Source: Hydrogenophaga sp. RAC07 (GTDB taxonomy: Bacteria; Pseudomonadota; Gammaproteobacteria; Burkholderiales; Burkholderiaceae_C). From it: 64,000 nucleotides of DNA. The DNA is taken from assembly GCF_001713375.1 (NCBI RefSeq), contig NZ_CP016449.1:4135501-4199500 (forward strand), given 5' to 3'. Numbering within the stretch: the stretch's first letter is position 1; each line of letters opens with the position of its first letter. The notes under the pieces were generated by a model. It did no database searches. It was not told where the DNA came from and saw only the letters and a list, made by a program, of their open reading frames with translations. The position numbers and the translations under genes are program-made. Shown here piece after piece: positions 26,021 to 38,327 of the stretch.

Positions 26021-27478
26021 TCACTGAAGTTTCTGGCGCAGCACGTCGTTGACCTGCTGCGGGTTGGCCTTGCCCTTGCTGGCCTTCATGACCTGACCCA
26101 CCAGCGCGTTGAAGGCCTTTTCCTTGCCGGCGCGGAACTGGGCCACGTTCTCGGCGTTGGCGGCCATCACCTCGTCGATGATCTTTTCCAGCGCGCCGGT
26201 GTCGTTCATCTGCTTGAGGCCTTTGGCTTCGATGACGGCGTCCACGTCGCTGCCATCACCGGTCCACAGGGCGTCGAACACCTGCTTGGCGGCGTTGTTG
26301 CTGATGGTTCCGTCGGCGATGCGCCCGATGAGCGCGGCCAGTTGCGCGGCGGTCACGGGCACCGCAGCCATGTCCCCCTCGTCGGCGTTGAGCCGGCGCG
26401 AGACCTCGCCCATGATCCAGTTGCTCACCAGCTTCGCCTGCCCACTGGCTTTCGCGGCCATCTCGAAGTAGGCCGCCATGGCCGGGCTCTGCGTGAGCGT
26501 GGTGGCGTCGTACTCGGGCAGGCCGTAGTCGCGCACCAAGCGCTCGGCCATCTGGCGCGGCAGCTCGGGCATGGCGGCGCGCACCTGCTCCACCCAGTCG
26601 CGCGCAACCACCAGCGGCGGCAGGTCCGGGTCGGGGAAGTAACGGTAGTCGGCCGCGTCTTCCTTGGTGCGCATGGCGCGCGTCTCACCCGTGTCGGGGT
26701 CGAACAGCACCGTGGCCTGCTGGATCGTGCGGCCATCCTCGATCTCCTCGATCTGCCAGCGCACTTCATAGTCGATCGCCTGCTGCATGAACTTGAACGA
26801 GTTCAGGTTCTTGATCTCGCGGCGCGTGCCCAGGAGTTCGCCGGGCTTGCGCACCGACACGTTGGCGTCGCAGCGGAACGAGCCTTCCTGCATGTTGCCG
26901 TCGCAGATGCCGATCCAGGTGACGATCTTGTGCAGCTCTTTCGCGTAGGCCACAGCCTCGGCGCTGGAACGCATGTCGGGCTCGGTCACGATCTCCAGCA
27001 GCGGCGTGCCGGCGCGGTTGAGGTCGATGCCGCTCTGGCCGATGAAGTCCTCGTGCAGCGACTTGCCAGCGTCTTCTTCGAGGTGCGCGCGCACCAGACG
27101 CACGGTCTTCTTTTCATCGCCGAGGAAGAACGACACCTCGCCACCCTGCACCACCGGAATCTCGAACTGGCTGATCTGGTAGCCCTTGGGCAGGTCGGGG
27201 TAGAAGTAGTTCTTGCGCGCAAACACGCTCTGTTCGGCGATGTGTGAACCCAGCGCCAGCCCCAGGCGGATGGCGAGTTCCACCGCGCCCTGGTTCATCA
27301 CCGGCAGCGTGCCCGGCAAGGCCAGGTCCACCGCGCAAGCCTGCGTGTTGGGCTCGGCACCGAACGCCGTGGGTGCGCGGCTGAAAATCTTGGACTGTGT
27401 GGCGAGCTGGGCGTGGGTCTCGAAGCCGATGACGACCTCGTAGCCTTGAACCAGCAGGGATTTTGTTGTGTTGCTCAT
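26021..27478 (-). CDS. gatB: Aspartyl/glutamyl-tRNA amidotransferase subunit B
   Basis: 485 aa, full length. GatB is the kinase-like subunit that phosphorylates the misacylated Glu/Asp on tRNA. The N-terminal GatB core begins [18 protein letters not shown]; the GatB/YqeY tRNA-binding C-terminal domain is about 335-485 ([13 protein letters not shown]). It is third in the gatC-gatA-gatB operon, 2 bp after gatA. Confidence 0.97.
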   Translation of the reverse strand: MSNTTKSLLVQGYEVVIGFETHAQLATQSKIFSRAPTAFGAEPNTQACAVDLALPGTLPVMNQGAVELAIRLGLALGSHIAEQSVFARKNYFYPDLPKGYQISQFEIPVVQGGEVSFFLGDEKKTVRLVRAHLEEDAGKSLHEDFIGQSGIDLNRAGTPLLEIVTEPDMRSSAEAVAYAKELHKIVTWIGICDGNMQEGSFRCDANVSVRKPGELLGTRREIKNLNSFKFMQQAIDYEVRWQIEEIEDGRTIQQATVLFDPDTGETRAMRTKEDAADYRYFPDPDLPPLVVARDWVEQVRAAMPELPRQMAERLVRDYGLPEYDATTLTQSPAMAAYFEMAAKASGQAKLVSNWIMGEVSRRLNADEGDMAAVPVTAAQLAALIGRIADGTISNNAAKQVFDALWTGDGSDVDAVIEAKGLKQMNDTGALEKIIDEVMAANAENVAQFRAGKEKAFNALVGQVMKASKGKANPQQVNDVLRQKLQ

Positions 27479-27480
27479 GA

Positions 27481-28967
<1,487 letters not shown>

Positions 28968-28971
<4 letters not shown>

Positions 28972-29267
28972 TCGATCACCTTGGGCACGAGGAACAGGCC
29001 ACGTTCGACGGCGGGCGCGCTTTTCTGGTTGGCTTCGCGGTTGTTGGGCTCACTCGCCACGTCGGGGCGCAGGCGCAGCGACACATGGTCGATCACGGCC
29101 GTGGGGTGGGCCAGCGGCTCCACGCCGGTGGTCTCGACCGCGTTCATCTGCTCCACGGTGTCGAAGAAGCCGTTGAGCTGGGTCAGCATGCGTTCGCTTT
29201 GCGGCTCGGTGAGCTCCAGCCGCGCCAGGTTGGCAATGCGGCCGATGTCGGACAGGGTCAGGGACAT
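28968..29267 (-). CDS. gatC: Aspartyl/glutamyl-tRNA amidotransferase subunit C
   Basis: 99 aa, the small subunit that stabilises GatA and bridges it to GatB. Typical N-terminus [17 protein letters not shown] and PLAHPTAV in the middle. First gene of the gatCAB operon; divergent from mreB with 295 bp between. Confidence 0.95.
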
Positions 29268-30606
<1,339 letters not shown>

Positions 30607-30663
30607 GCGCGCGCCGCACCCCGGCGCACCCGCACACGCACCACCAGAGCCACCCCGAGCGTC

Positions 30664-31602
30664 ATGCCACTGGGCACCCTGGACCGCACCCCGCCCCCCT
30701 TCTTCAAGCAGGGCCCGTCGGCCCTGTCCAAACTGGTGGTGTTCAGCGCGCTTGCGCTGTTCCTCATGGTGGCCGACCTGCGCTTTGAAGTGGCGCGCCC
30801 GGTGCGTGCGTCCATCGCCGCGGCGCTCTACCCGGCGCAGTGGCTGGTATTGCAGCCGGTGCAGGCCATGGCGGGTGTGGGCGGGTATTTCGCCTCGTTG
30901 CACAGCGCGCAGCAAAGCGAAGGCGAAGCGCTCAAGCGCCTGGCCACGCAGGCCGACCGCACCCTGCAACTCGAACAGATGCAACTGGAAAACCGGCGCC
31001 TGCGCGACCTGCTGGCCATGCGCGAGCGCACCGGAACGCAGGCCATGGGCGCGCAGGTGCTGTACGACGCGGCCGACCCGTACTCGCGCAAGATCGTGAT
31101 CGACCGCGGCCAGACACAGGGTGTGCAGGCAGGATCGCCCGTGATCGACGAGAGCGGGGTGCTCGGTCAGGTCACGCGCGTGTACCCGCTGGTGTCCGAG
31201 GTGAGCCTGCTGATCGACCGCGACATGGCGATCCCGGTGCTCAATGTGCGGACCGGCGTGCGCAGCGTGGCCTACGGCCAGCCCTCGACCAAGGGCGACG
31301 GCATGGAGCTGCGCTACACGCTGGCCAGCGCCGACATCGCCGAAGGCGACCTGCTCACCACCAGCGGCGTGGACGGCGTGTACCCGCCCGGCCTGCCCGT
31401 GGCCCGGGTGACCCTGGTGGCGCGCCAGGCCGAGTCGTCCTTCTCGCGCATCGAGGCCGAGCCGCTGGCGCAGGTGCAGGGCGCCTTGCACGTGCTGGTG
31501 CTCACACCGGCAGGCGCGTCCTTGCCGCCCTCGCCCTTGACCGACGCGGCCCGCGCGCCCGCCGTGGTCGACCGGCCCGGCACCCGGAGCAACGCGCCAT
31601 GA
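30664..31602 (+). CDS. mreC: Rod shape-determining protein MreC
   Basis: 312 aa, anchored by one N-terminal helix (about 24-42), followed by a coiled coil (about 75-118, EGEALKRLATQADRTLQLEQ) and two beta-barrel periplasmic domains (about 120-275). It links the cytoplasmic MreB to periplasmic murein synthases. Its stop overlaps the mreD start (ATGA). The C-terminal 30 residues are Pro/Ala-rich and probably disordered. Confidence 0.95.
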   Translation: MPLGTLDRTPPPFFKQGPSALSKLVVFSALALFLMVADLRFEVARPVRASIAAALYPAQWLVLQPVQAMAGVGGYFASLHSAQQSEGEALKRLATQADRTLQLEQMQLENRRLRDLLAMRERTGTQAMGAQVLYDAADPYSRKIVIDRGQTQGVQAGSPVIDESGVLGQVTRVYPLVSEVSLLIDRDMAIPVLNVRTGVRSVAYGQPSTKGDGMELRYTLASADIAEGDLLTTSGVDGVYPPGLPVARVTLVARQAESSFSRIEAEPLAQVQGALHVLVLTPAGASLPPSPLTDAARAPAVVDRPGTRSNAP

Positions 31603-32129
31603 TCATGCGCCCCGGCCAGCAGCTGCTGCTGCCCGCCAACCCCGCCTTCATCTGGTTCAGCCTGCTCAGCGCGCTGATGTTCAACATGCTGCTGAACATG
31701 GGTCTGTGGGGCCGCTCGGCGTGGGTACCGGACCTGCTGGCGGTGACGCTGGTCTTCTGGGCGGTGCACCAGCCGCTGCGCATCGGCGTGGGTGTGGCGT
31801 TTCTCTTTGGTTTGGCCATGGACGTGCACCAGGGCGCCCTGCTCGGCCAGCATGCGCTGGCCTACACCGTGCTCGGTTTCCTGGCGATTTCCATGCACCG
31901 CCGCCTGCTCTGGTTCGGCGTGCCCAATCAGGCGGTGCAGGTGCTTCCGCTGTTCGTGGCTGCCCACGTGCTGGAACTGCTGGTGCGCATGGCCTCGGGC
32001 GGCAGCTTCCCGGGTTTGACCTACTTCATCGCGCCGGTGCTCGAAGCCATGCTGTGGCCGGTGGTGAGTGTGCTGTTGCTCGCCCCACAAAGGCGCGCCC
32101 CCAACCCCGACGACAACAGACCGCTATGA
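31599..32129 (+). CDS. mreD: Rod shape-determining protein MreD
   Basis: 176 aa, five to six membrane helices. Typical MreD features: PDLLAVTLVFWAVHQP and GVAFLFGLAMDVHQGALLGQHAL. It belongs to the elongasome scaffold with MreC. It overlaps mreC by 4 bp. A dispersed repeat (copy B) lies between it and mrdA. Confidence 0.93.
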   Translation: MIMRPGQQLLLPANPAFIWFSLLSALMFNMLLNMGLWGRSAWVPDLLAVTLVFWAVHQPLRIGVGVAFLFGLAMDVHQGALLGQHALAYTVLGFLAISMHRRLLWFGVPNQAVQVLPLFVAAHVLELLVRMASGGSFPGLTYFIAPVLEAMLWPVVSVLLLAPQRRAPNPDDNRPL

Positions 32130-32132
32130 AAG

Positions 32133-32207
32133 CCCCCACGCTCCGCCGCTGCGCGGGTCGCTGCCCCCCGAGGGGGCTGTTTCGCCTGGGGGCGGCCCGG
32201 CGGCGAA
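32133..32207 (+). repeat. Dispersed intergenic repeat, copy B
   Basis: 75-bp copy of the family at 9818, 45289 and 62723, starting CCCCCACGCTCCGCCGC and ending GGCGGCGAA. It includes a perfect GCCCCCC/GAGGGGGC-type hairpin with no T-run. It separates mreD from mrdA, 3 bp after the mreD stop and 31 bp before the mrdA start. Confidence 0.85.
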
Positions 32208-32238
32208 ACTTCTTTCACTGGCTTGAAGTCAAGTCCCC

Positions 32239-34221
32239 ATGACCGAACTGCGAAACGTCGAAGCCGACCTGGCTCAGTTCCGCACCCGCTTGCTGGTGAT
32301 CGGGCTGGCGGTGGTGTTTGCGTTTGGCCTGGTGGCCGCGCGCATGGTCTACCTGCAGGTGGTGCGCCACGACGACTTGTTGGCGCAGGCCGAGAGCAAC
32401 CGCACCGCGGTGCTGCCGGTGGTGCCCAACCGGGGCCAGATCGTGGACCGCAACGGCCGGGTGCTGGCCACCAACTACTCGGCCTACACGCTGGAGATCA
32501 CACCGTCCCGCGTGCTCGACATGCAAGCCACCATCGCCCAGTTGGGCGAGCTGGTGGAAATCTCCCCGCGCGATCAGCGCCGTTTCAAGAAGCTGCTCGA
32601 AGAGTCGCACAGTTTCGATTCGCTGCCGATCCGCACCCGCCTCACCGACGAAGAAGTCGCCCGCTTCACCGTGCAGCGTTACCGCTTTCCCGGGGTGGAC
32701 GTGCGCGCGCGTCTGCTGCGCCAATACCCCAATGGCGAAACCGCCAGCCACGTCATCGGCTACATCGGGCGCATCAACCAGCGCGAGAAAGAGTCGATCG
32801 CCGACTGGGCCGAAGAGGACCAGGCCAACTACCGCGGCACCGAATACATCGGCAAGCTCGGCGCCGAACAAAGTTACGAACAGACCCTGCACGGCACCAC
32901 CGGCTTCGAGCGCGTGGAAACCTCGGCCGGCGGCCGCGCGGTGCGCTCGCTGGCCAACACACCCGCCACCCCCGGCGACACCGTGGTGCTGTCGATCGAC
33001 ATCCAGCTGCAGAAGCTGATCGAAGACATGTTCGGCGAGCGGCGCGGCGCGCTGGTGGCCATCGATCCGCGCACTGGCGAAGTGCTGGCCTTCGTGAGCA
33101 AGCCCACCTTCGATCCAAACCTCTTCGTTGAAGGCATCGACGTGGAGAACTGGCGCGCGCTCAACGAATCGCTGGACAAGCCGCTGCTCAACCGGGCCCT
33201 GCGCGGCACCTACCCACCGGGCTCGACCTACAAGCCCTTCATGGCGCTGGGCGCGCTGGAGACCGGCACCCGCGCGGCGCAGACCGTCATCAACGACCCG
33301 GGCTTCTGGATGTTCGGCAGCCACCGCTTCCGCAGCCACGGCGACGGCGGCCTGGGCGCGGTGGACATGAAGCGCAGCATCGTGAAGTCGAGCAACACCT
33401 ACTACTACTCGCTGGCCAACGAGATGGGCGTGGACGCCATGCACGACTTCATGAAGCCGCTGGGTTTCGGTCAGATCACAGGCATCGACCTGCGCGGCGA
33501 AGTGCGCGGCGTGCTGCCCAGCCAGGAATGGAAGCGCAACGCCTACAAGCGCCCGGACCAGCAGCGCTGGTACCCCGGCGAGACGATCTCGCTGGGCATT
33601 GGCCAGGGCTACAACAGTTTCACCATGGTGCAGCTGGCCCATGCCATGGCCACGCTGGCCAACGGCGGCGTGAAGCACGCACCCCACCTCACCATGGCCA
33701 CCGAAAACGTGATCACCCGCGAGCGCAAGCCCCTGCCCAACCCTCCCGCGGTGAACCTGGGATACAAGCCCGAAAACGTGCGCGTGGTGCTCGAAGCCAT
33801 GCAGGCCGTGACCACCGAGGGCACCTCCACCCGCGTGTTTGCCGGCGCCGGTTACGCCAGCGGCGGCAAGACCGGCACGGCGCAAGCCGTGACCATCGGC
33901 CAGCGCGACCGCTACGACGCGCGCAAACTCGAAGAACACCAGCGCGACCACGCGCTGTACGTGGCCTTCGCCCCGATCGACCAGCCCCGCGTGGCCATCG
34001 CGGTGGTGGTGGAAAACGCCGGCTTCGGCGCCGCGTCCGCCGCGCCGATCGCGCGGCGCGTGTTCGACTACCTGCTGCTCGACCAGTACCCCAATCCGCA
34101 AGACCTGGCGGCGGTGAGCGTGGGGCAGGCGTCAGCCCCGATGGGCACGCCGCTGAAAGCCAGCGCGATGCCGTGGCCACCGGAGGCGGCGAGCCCCGCA
34201 GCGCCCCGCGTCACCCCCTGA
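32239..34221 (+). CDS. mrdA: Penicillin-binding protein 2 (elongasome DD-transpeptidase)
   Basis: 660 aa. N-terminal membrane anchor about 16-38; non-penicillin-binding dimerisation domain about 55-235; transpeptidase domain about 260-615. All catalytic motifs are present: SxxK in PPGSTYKPFMA, SxN in KSSNTYYYSLA and KTG in SGGKTGTAQ. It cross-links peptidoglycan in cell elongation. rodA, its usual downstream partner, does not follow; the next gene is convergent. Confidence 0.96.
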   Translation: MTELRNVEADLAQFRTRLLVIGLAVVFAFGLVAARMVYLQVVRHDDLLAQAESNRTAVLPVVPNRGQIVDRNGRVLATNYSAYTLEITPSRVLDMQATIAQLGELVEISPRDQRRFKKLLEESHSFDSLPIRTRLTDEEVARFTVQRYRFPGVDVRARLLRQYPNGETASHVIGYIGRINQREKESIADWAEEDQANYRGTEYIGKLGAEQSYEQTLHGTTGFERVETSAGGRAVRSLANTPATPGDTVVLSIDIQLQKLIEDMFGERRGALVAIDPRTGEVLAFVSKPTFDPNLFVEGIDVENWRALNESLDKPLLNRALRGTYPPGSTYKPFMALGALETGTRAAQTVINDPGFWMFGSHRFRSHGDGGLGAVDMKRSIVKSSNTYYYSLANEMGVDAMHDFMKPLGFGQITGIDLRGEVRGVLPSQEWKRNAYKRPDQQRWYPGETISLGIGQGYNSFTMVQLAHAMATLANGGVKHAPHLTMATENVITRERKPLPNPPAVNLGYKPENVRVVLEAMQAVTTEGTSTRVFAGAGYASGGKTGTAQAVTIGQRDRYDARKLEEHQRDHALYVAFAPIDQPRVAIAVVVENAGFGAASAAPIARRVFDYLLLDQYPNPQDLAAVSVGQASAPMGTPLKASAMPWPPEAASPAAPRVTP

Positions 34222-34972
34222 TCCACGCATCAAAGGTCGTTTTCAGGATCAGCGCCGACACCACCACGATGAAGGCGATGCGCACAAAGCCGCTGCCGTG
34301 CTTGAGCGCCAGGCGCGTGCCCAGCAGGCTGCCCACCACGTTGGCGATGGCCATCGCCAGCACGAAGTGCCACCACACATGGCCTTTCCAGGCAAACAGC
34401 ATCAGGGCCGCGAGGTTGGTGGCGGTGTTGATGAGCTTCGCGCTGGCGCTGGCGTGCAGGAAGTCGTAACCCAGCCAGCGCACGAACAGGAACACGAAGA
34501 AGCTGCCGGTGCCCGGGCCGAAGAAGCCGTCGTAAAAGCCGATGATCAAAGCGAGCACACAGGCGGCGGCGGCTTCCCGCCGGCCGCTGAAGCGCGGGGC
34601 GTGGTGGCGGCCCAGGTCCTTGCGCGCCAGCGTGTAGGCCAGCACACCCATCAACACCAGGGGCAAGGCGCGGCGCAAAAAGTCGGGCGATATCACCGTC
34701 ACGGTCCAGGCGCCGGCCATCGAGCCGGCAAAGCCCACGGCCGCCGCCGGCAGGAGCGCGTGCCACGGCATCTTGACGCGCCGCGCGTACTGCAGGGTGG
34801 CCGCCGCTGTGCCCCACACCGACGCGCCCTTGTTCACGCCGAACAGCGTGGCCGGGTGGGTGGTGGGAAACATGGCGAACAACGCGGGCACCAGGATGAG
34901 GCCACCGCCGCCCACGATCGAATCCACGAAGCCGGCGAAAAACGAGGCCAGCGAAACAAGCAGCAATTCCAT
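34211..34972 (-). CDS. TauE/SafE (TSUP) family sulfite/anion exporter
   Basis: 253 aa, about eight membrane helices. The family's glycine-rich entry motif is at the N-terminus (FVDSIVGGGGLILVPAL) and repeated in the second half (GFYDGFFGPGTGSFFVFLFV). TSUP proteins export sulfite, sulfoacetate or related organosulfur anions; the substrate here is unknown. The C-terminus overlaps the mrdA 3' end by 11 bp (convergent). The start is MELLLVSLASFF. A terminator and ncRNA candidate lie just upstream. Confidence 0.87.
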   Translation of the reverse strand: MELLLVSLASFFAGFVDSIVGGGGLILVPALFAMFPTTHPATLFGVNKGASVWGTAAATLQYARRVKMPWHALLPAAAVGFAGSMAGAWTVTVISPDFLRRALPLVLMGVLAYTLARKDLGRHHAPRFSGRREAAAACVLALIIGFYDGFFGPGTGSFFVFLFVRWLGYDFLHASASAKLINTATNLAALMLFAWKGHVWWHFVLAMAIANVVGSLLGTRLALKHGSGFVRIAFIVVVSALILKTTFDAWIRG

Positions 34973-35002
34973 GAAAGCGATTGTCGCTGCCACGCGAAGA
35001 CG

Positions 35003-35031
35003 AAAAAAAACCGACCCACAGGGGTCGGTTT
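35003..35031 (-). terminator. Intrinsic terminator of the 6S-like RNA
   Basis: Minus-strand stem AAACCGACCC/GGGTCGGTTT with a 4-nt loop and a run of eight T (35010-35003). It points towards, and lies 31 bp before, the TSUP start codon, so it ends a short upstream transcript or acts as an attenuator for that gene. Confidence 0.88.
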
Positions 35032-35202
35032 GAGGAATCTGGCATCTCTGGGGACGCTGAAACACGTTTTTGGATTTGTGGACTGGGTTGTCTCCTCGGT
35101 CCCCCGCGGTCACCAGCGCAGTGCGCTTGAGCGAGTGCATGCACTGTATCGGCTCGCACCAGCGGTGTGCACCCGGGCTTTCCCTTGGCCGGGACAACCC
35201 TT
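35003..35202 (-). ncRNA. ssrS: Structured ncRNA, probable 6S RNA (ssrS)
   Basis: There is no ORF here, but the minus strand reads as an RNA gene. It has a closing stem GGGTTGTC (35200-35193) with GACAACCC (35092-35085); inside, GAGCCGATAC (35155-35146), the same string as the pRNA template region of E. coli 6S RNA, bounded by GAGC and a later GCTC; and an AGCGCA/TGCGCT hairpin. At the end is a strong intrinsic terminator: a 10-bp stem (35008-35031) then eight Ts. Order and spacing of the 5' half resemble 6S. The 3' half does not align well by eye and the 5' end is approximate, so 6S is probable rather than certain. Confidence 0.55.
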
Positions 35203-35250
35203 GGCACAGTTGATGCAGTGGGCCCGGGGTCGTTGGAAACAGGTAACAAA

Positions 35251-36648
35251 ATGCACCAGAACCGTGTGACCGCCTTCTTTCATCCATCCATCCACCAGAG
35301 ACACCGCCTTCCCTCCACCGCACTGATCGCCGCGCTGCTCGGGCCGGTGACGGCTGCTGCCCAGACCGCCCCCGCCGCGCCCGCGGCACCGGCGCTCACC
35401 TCACCCGGGCTGGTGGCGGCCAGCTCGATCTCGGGCGCCGACACCGCCTGGCTCATGGTGAGCACCGCGCTCGTGCTGCTCATGACGCTGCCGGGCATCG
35501 CGCTGTTTTACGGCGGCATGGTGCGCCGCTTCAACGTGATCAACACCATGGCCAGCGTGGTGGGCATCGCCGCTGTGGTGAGCCTGCTGTGGTTTGGGGT
35601 GGCCTATTCGCTGGCGTTCACACCGGGGGGCGCTCTGGGTGGCTTCATCGGTGGCGTGGAGCGCATGGGTTTCTCGGGCATGGAGTTCCTGGGTTCCACC
35701 TCGCAGGTGGCCGTGAACCACATTGCCAAGCACGTGCCCGAATCGGTGTTCGCCATGTTCCAGCTCACCTTTGCCATCATCACCTGCGCCTTGGTGGTCG
35801 GTGCGTTGGTGGAGCGCATGCACTTCGGCGCGTTGCTCACGTTCACCGGCCTGTGGCTGCTGCTGGTGTACGCGCCCATCGCCCACTGGGTGTGGGAGCC
35901 GGGCGGCTGGCTGGCGCAATTGGGCGCGCTCGACTTTGCCGGTGGCGCGGTGGTGCACATCAACGCGGGCGCCGCGGCACTGGTCTGCGCCTACGCGCTC
36001 GGCCCCCGCGAAGGCTATGGCCGCGAGCCTTTCATTCCATTCAACCTGGGTCTCACGATGGCCGGCACCGGCCTGCTGTGGGTGGGCTGGTTCGGCTTCA
36101 ACGCCGGCTCGGCGCTCGCTGCCGACGGCCGTGCGGGTCTGGCCATGGCGGTCACGCACATCGCGGCGGCAGCCGGCGCGCTTTCCTGGATGGCCGCCGA
36201 GTGGCTGGCGCGCAAACGTACCTCGTTGTTGGGCCTGTGCTCGGGCGTGGTCGCGGGTCTGGTGGCCATCACGCCGGCGGCGGGGTTTGTCACACCACGC
36301 AGTGCGCTGATCATCGGCCTGGTGGCCGGCGTGGCCTGCTACTGGGGCGCCACGGCACTCAAGCGCAAGCTGCGCGCCGACGATTCGCTCGATGTGTTCG
36401 GCGTGCACGGCGTGGGCGGCCTGGTGGGCGCGCTGCTCACAGGTCTGCTGGCCGACCCGGCCATTTCGGGCGTGGAAGCCAGTTTCCTGTCGCAGGTGAT
36501 CGCGTGTGTGGCCGTGCTGGCCTACAGCTTGGTGATGACCGCCCTGGTGCTGTGGATCACCTCGCGCTTCACCACGCTGCGCGTGCGCGAGTTCGAGGAG
36601 CGCGCGGGCCTGGACGTGTCGCTGCACAACGAACAGCTCGGCCACTGA
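35251..36648 (+). CDS. amtB: Ammonium transporter AmtB
   Basis: 465 aa. A cleavable signal peptide (residues about 1-38, TAAAQT) is followed by 11 membrane helices. The twin pore histidines are visible in GGAVVHINAGAAAL and FGVHGVGGLVGALLTG, and the Phe gate region in LFYGGMVRRFNVI. It conducts ammonium/ammonia across the inner membrane. No glnK gene accompanies it, unlike the usual glnK-amtB pair. The ATG at 35251 has AGGTAAC just upstream; the long frame to 35167 overlaps the ncRNA and is rejected. Confidence 0.95.
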   Translation: MHQNRVTAFFHPSIHQRHRLPSTALIAALLGPVTAAAQTAPAAPAAPALTSPGLVAASSISGADTAWLMVSTALVLLMTLPGIALFYGGMVRRFNVINTMASVVGIAAVVSLLWFGVAYSLAFTPGGALGGFIGGVERMGFSGMEFLGSTSQVAVNHIAKHVPESVFAMFQLTFAIITCALVVGALVERMHFGALLTFTGLWLLLVYAPIAHWVWEPGGWLAQLGALDFAGGAVVHINAGAAALVCAYALGPREGYGREPFIPFNLGLTMAGTGLLWVGWFGFNAGSALAADGRAGLAMAVTHIAAAAGALSWMAAEWLARKRTSLLGLCSGVVAGLVAITPAAGFVTPRSALIIGLVAGVACYWGATALKRKLRADDSLDVFGVHGVGGLVGALLTGLLADPAISGVEASFLSQVIACVAVLAYSLVMTALVLWITSRFTTLRVREFEERAGLDVSLHNEQLGH

Positions 36649-36660
36649 AGGCCGCACCCC

Positions 36661-37101
36661 ATGCCCGCCAACGACGTCTTTGCCATTGCCGCGCACCTGC
36701 ACGTGCTGCTGCGGCGCAAGACCGGCCGCGTGACCGACACCGAGTGGCTGGCCAGCAATGTGGACTACGCCCGGGAGATCGTGCGTTTCACGCGCGAGAA
36801 GGCCACCACGGACGAACACGCCGACCTGCTGGCCCTGGCCGACAAGCTCGAAGCCGCCATCCCGCTCATGTCCGCGCCCGCGCGCAAACCCTTGCTGCAG
36901 GCTGCGGCCGACACATTGAAGGCGGGCCAGGTGAGTGCAGACACCGCCCAGCGCGCGGCCACCCCCCGATCGGGTGGCTTCGCCAACTCGGTGCCCGGCC
37001 ACCCCAGCGGCTTCATCGAGTCGACGCTGATCTCGGCCTTTGGCGGGCCGCGCAAGGAAGGCGAAGACCCGGACGCACGCTACGTGGGCGGCATCCGCTG
37101 A
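36661..37101 (+). CDS. Conserved hypothetical protein (Burkholderiales type)
   Basis: 146 aa, soluble, no signal or membrane segment. Predicted helical N-terminal 90 residues (DVFAIAAHLHVLLRRKTGR, DTEWLASNVDYAREIV) and a Gly/Pro-rich tail. No known domain recognised. It starts 12 bp after amtB with normal codon use, so it is probably a real co-transcribed gene. Confidence 0.65.
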   Translation: MPANDVFAIAAHLHVLLRRKTGRVTDTEWLASNVDYAREIVRFTREKATTDEHADLLALADKLEAAIPLMSAPARKPLLQAAADTLKAGQVSADTAQRAATPRSGGFANSVPGHPSGFIESTLISAFGGPRKEGEDPDARYVGGIR

Positions 37102-37139
37102 TGCCTTGAGGCACCAGGCATCGCGGTGAGAATCGCCCG

Positions 37140-38327
37140 ATGCCGTTCTTCAAAGACCTCAACCTCTCGGCCGCCACCGCCGGCTTCGTCGCGGTGCTGG
37201 TGGGTTTCACCAGCTCGGTGGCCATCGTCTTCCAGGCCGCGCAGGCGTTTGGCGCCACGCCGGCGCAGATCACCTCGTGGATGTGGGCGCTCGGCCTGGG
37301 CATGGGCCTGTGTTCGGCCATTCCGTCGCTGGTGCTCAAGCAGCCGGTCATGATCGCCTGGAGCACGCCGGGCGCGGCGGTGCTGGCCACGGCGGGTCTG
37401 GCGGGCGGCTTCTCCATGGCCGAGGCCATCGGCGCGTTCATGGTCTGCGGCGCGCTCATCACACTGGCGGGCGCCACCGGCTGGTTCGAGCGTGTGATGA
37501 ACAAGATTCCGATGGCGCTGGCTTCCGCGCTGCTGGCCGGTGTGCTGGCGCGCTTCGGCCTGCAGGCCTTTGCCGCCGCGCAGACCGCATTGGTGCTCGT
37601 GGTGCTGATGCTGCTGGCGTATTTGCTGGGCCGGCGGCTGGCGCCGCGTTATGCGGTGGTGATCACGCTGCTGGTGTCGGTGGTCCATGTGGTGCTGCAG
37701 GGCCAGTTCAACGCCGGCTCGCTCACGCTGGAGCTGGCCCGACCGGTGTTCACCCTGCCGGACTTCACACTGGCCGCTTTCACCAGCCTGGCGCTGCCGC
37801 TGTTCGTGGTCACCATGGCCTCGCAGAACCTGCCCGGCGTGGCGGCGATCCGGGCAGCGGGCTACAACATGCCGATCTCCAGAATCATCACGCTCACCGG
37901 CGTGGCCACGTTGCTGCTCGCGCCCTTTGGCGCCTTCGCGCTCAACCTCAGCGCCATCACCGCCGCCATCTGCATGGGCCCCGAGGCGCACCCCGACCCG
38001 AAGAAGCGCTACACCGCCGCCGTCACCTGTGGCGCCATCTACGTGCTCATCGGCCTGTTCGGCGCGGCCGTCACGGGTCTGCTGATCGCCTTCCCGCGCG
38101 AACTGGTGCTGGCGATTGCCGGCGTCGCGCTGCTGGGCAGCATCGGCGGCGGTCTGCACGCGGCCCTGAAGGACGAAACGCACCGCGAAGCCGCGCTCAT
38201 CACTTTTCTCGTCACGCTTAGCGGCGTGGTGATTGCCGGCATCGGCTCGGCCTTTTGGGGTGTGGTGGCCGGCGCCCTCGCGCTGTTTGTGCAACAGTAC
38301 GGCCTTCGTCCGAAAAGCAAGCCATGA
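37140..38327 (+). CDS. benE: BenE-family benzoate/proton symporter
   Basis: 395 aa, about 12 membrane helices of the BenE/UraA-type fold: N-terminal SAATAGFVAVLVGFTSSVAIV, the WSTPGAAVLAT motif in the first third, and NLPGVAAIRAAGYNMP in the second half. The family imports benzoate with protons; many homologues are uncharacterised. Oddity: its stop overlaps the gshB start (ATGA), so an aromatic-acid permease is translationally coupled to glutathione synthesis, where gshA would be more usual. Confidence 0.88.
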   Translation: MPFFKDLNLSAATAGFVAVLVGFTSSVAIVFQAAQAFGATPAQITSWMWALGLGMGLCSAIPSLVLKQPVMIAWSTPGAAVLATAGLAGGFSMAEAIGAFMVCGALITLAGATGWFERVMNKIPMALASALLAGVLARFGLQAFAAAQTALVLVVLMLLAYLLGRRLAPRYAVVITLLVSVVHVVLQGQFNAGSLTLELARPVFTLPDFTLAAFTSLALPLFVVTMASQNLPGVAAIRAAGYNMPISRIITLTGVATLLLAPFGAFALNLSAITAAICMGPEAHPDPKKRYTAAVTCGAIYVLIGLFGAAVTGLLIAFPRELVLAIAGVALLGSIGGGLHAALKDETHREAALITFLVTLSGVVIAGIGSAFWGVVAGALALFVQQYGLRPKSKP

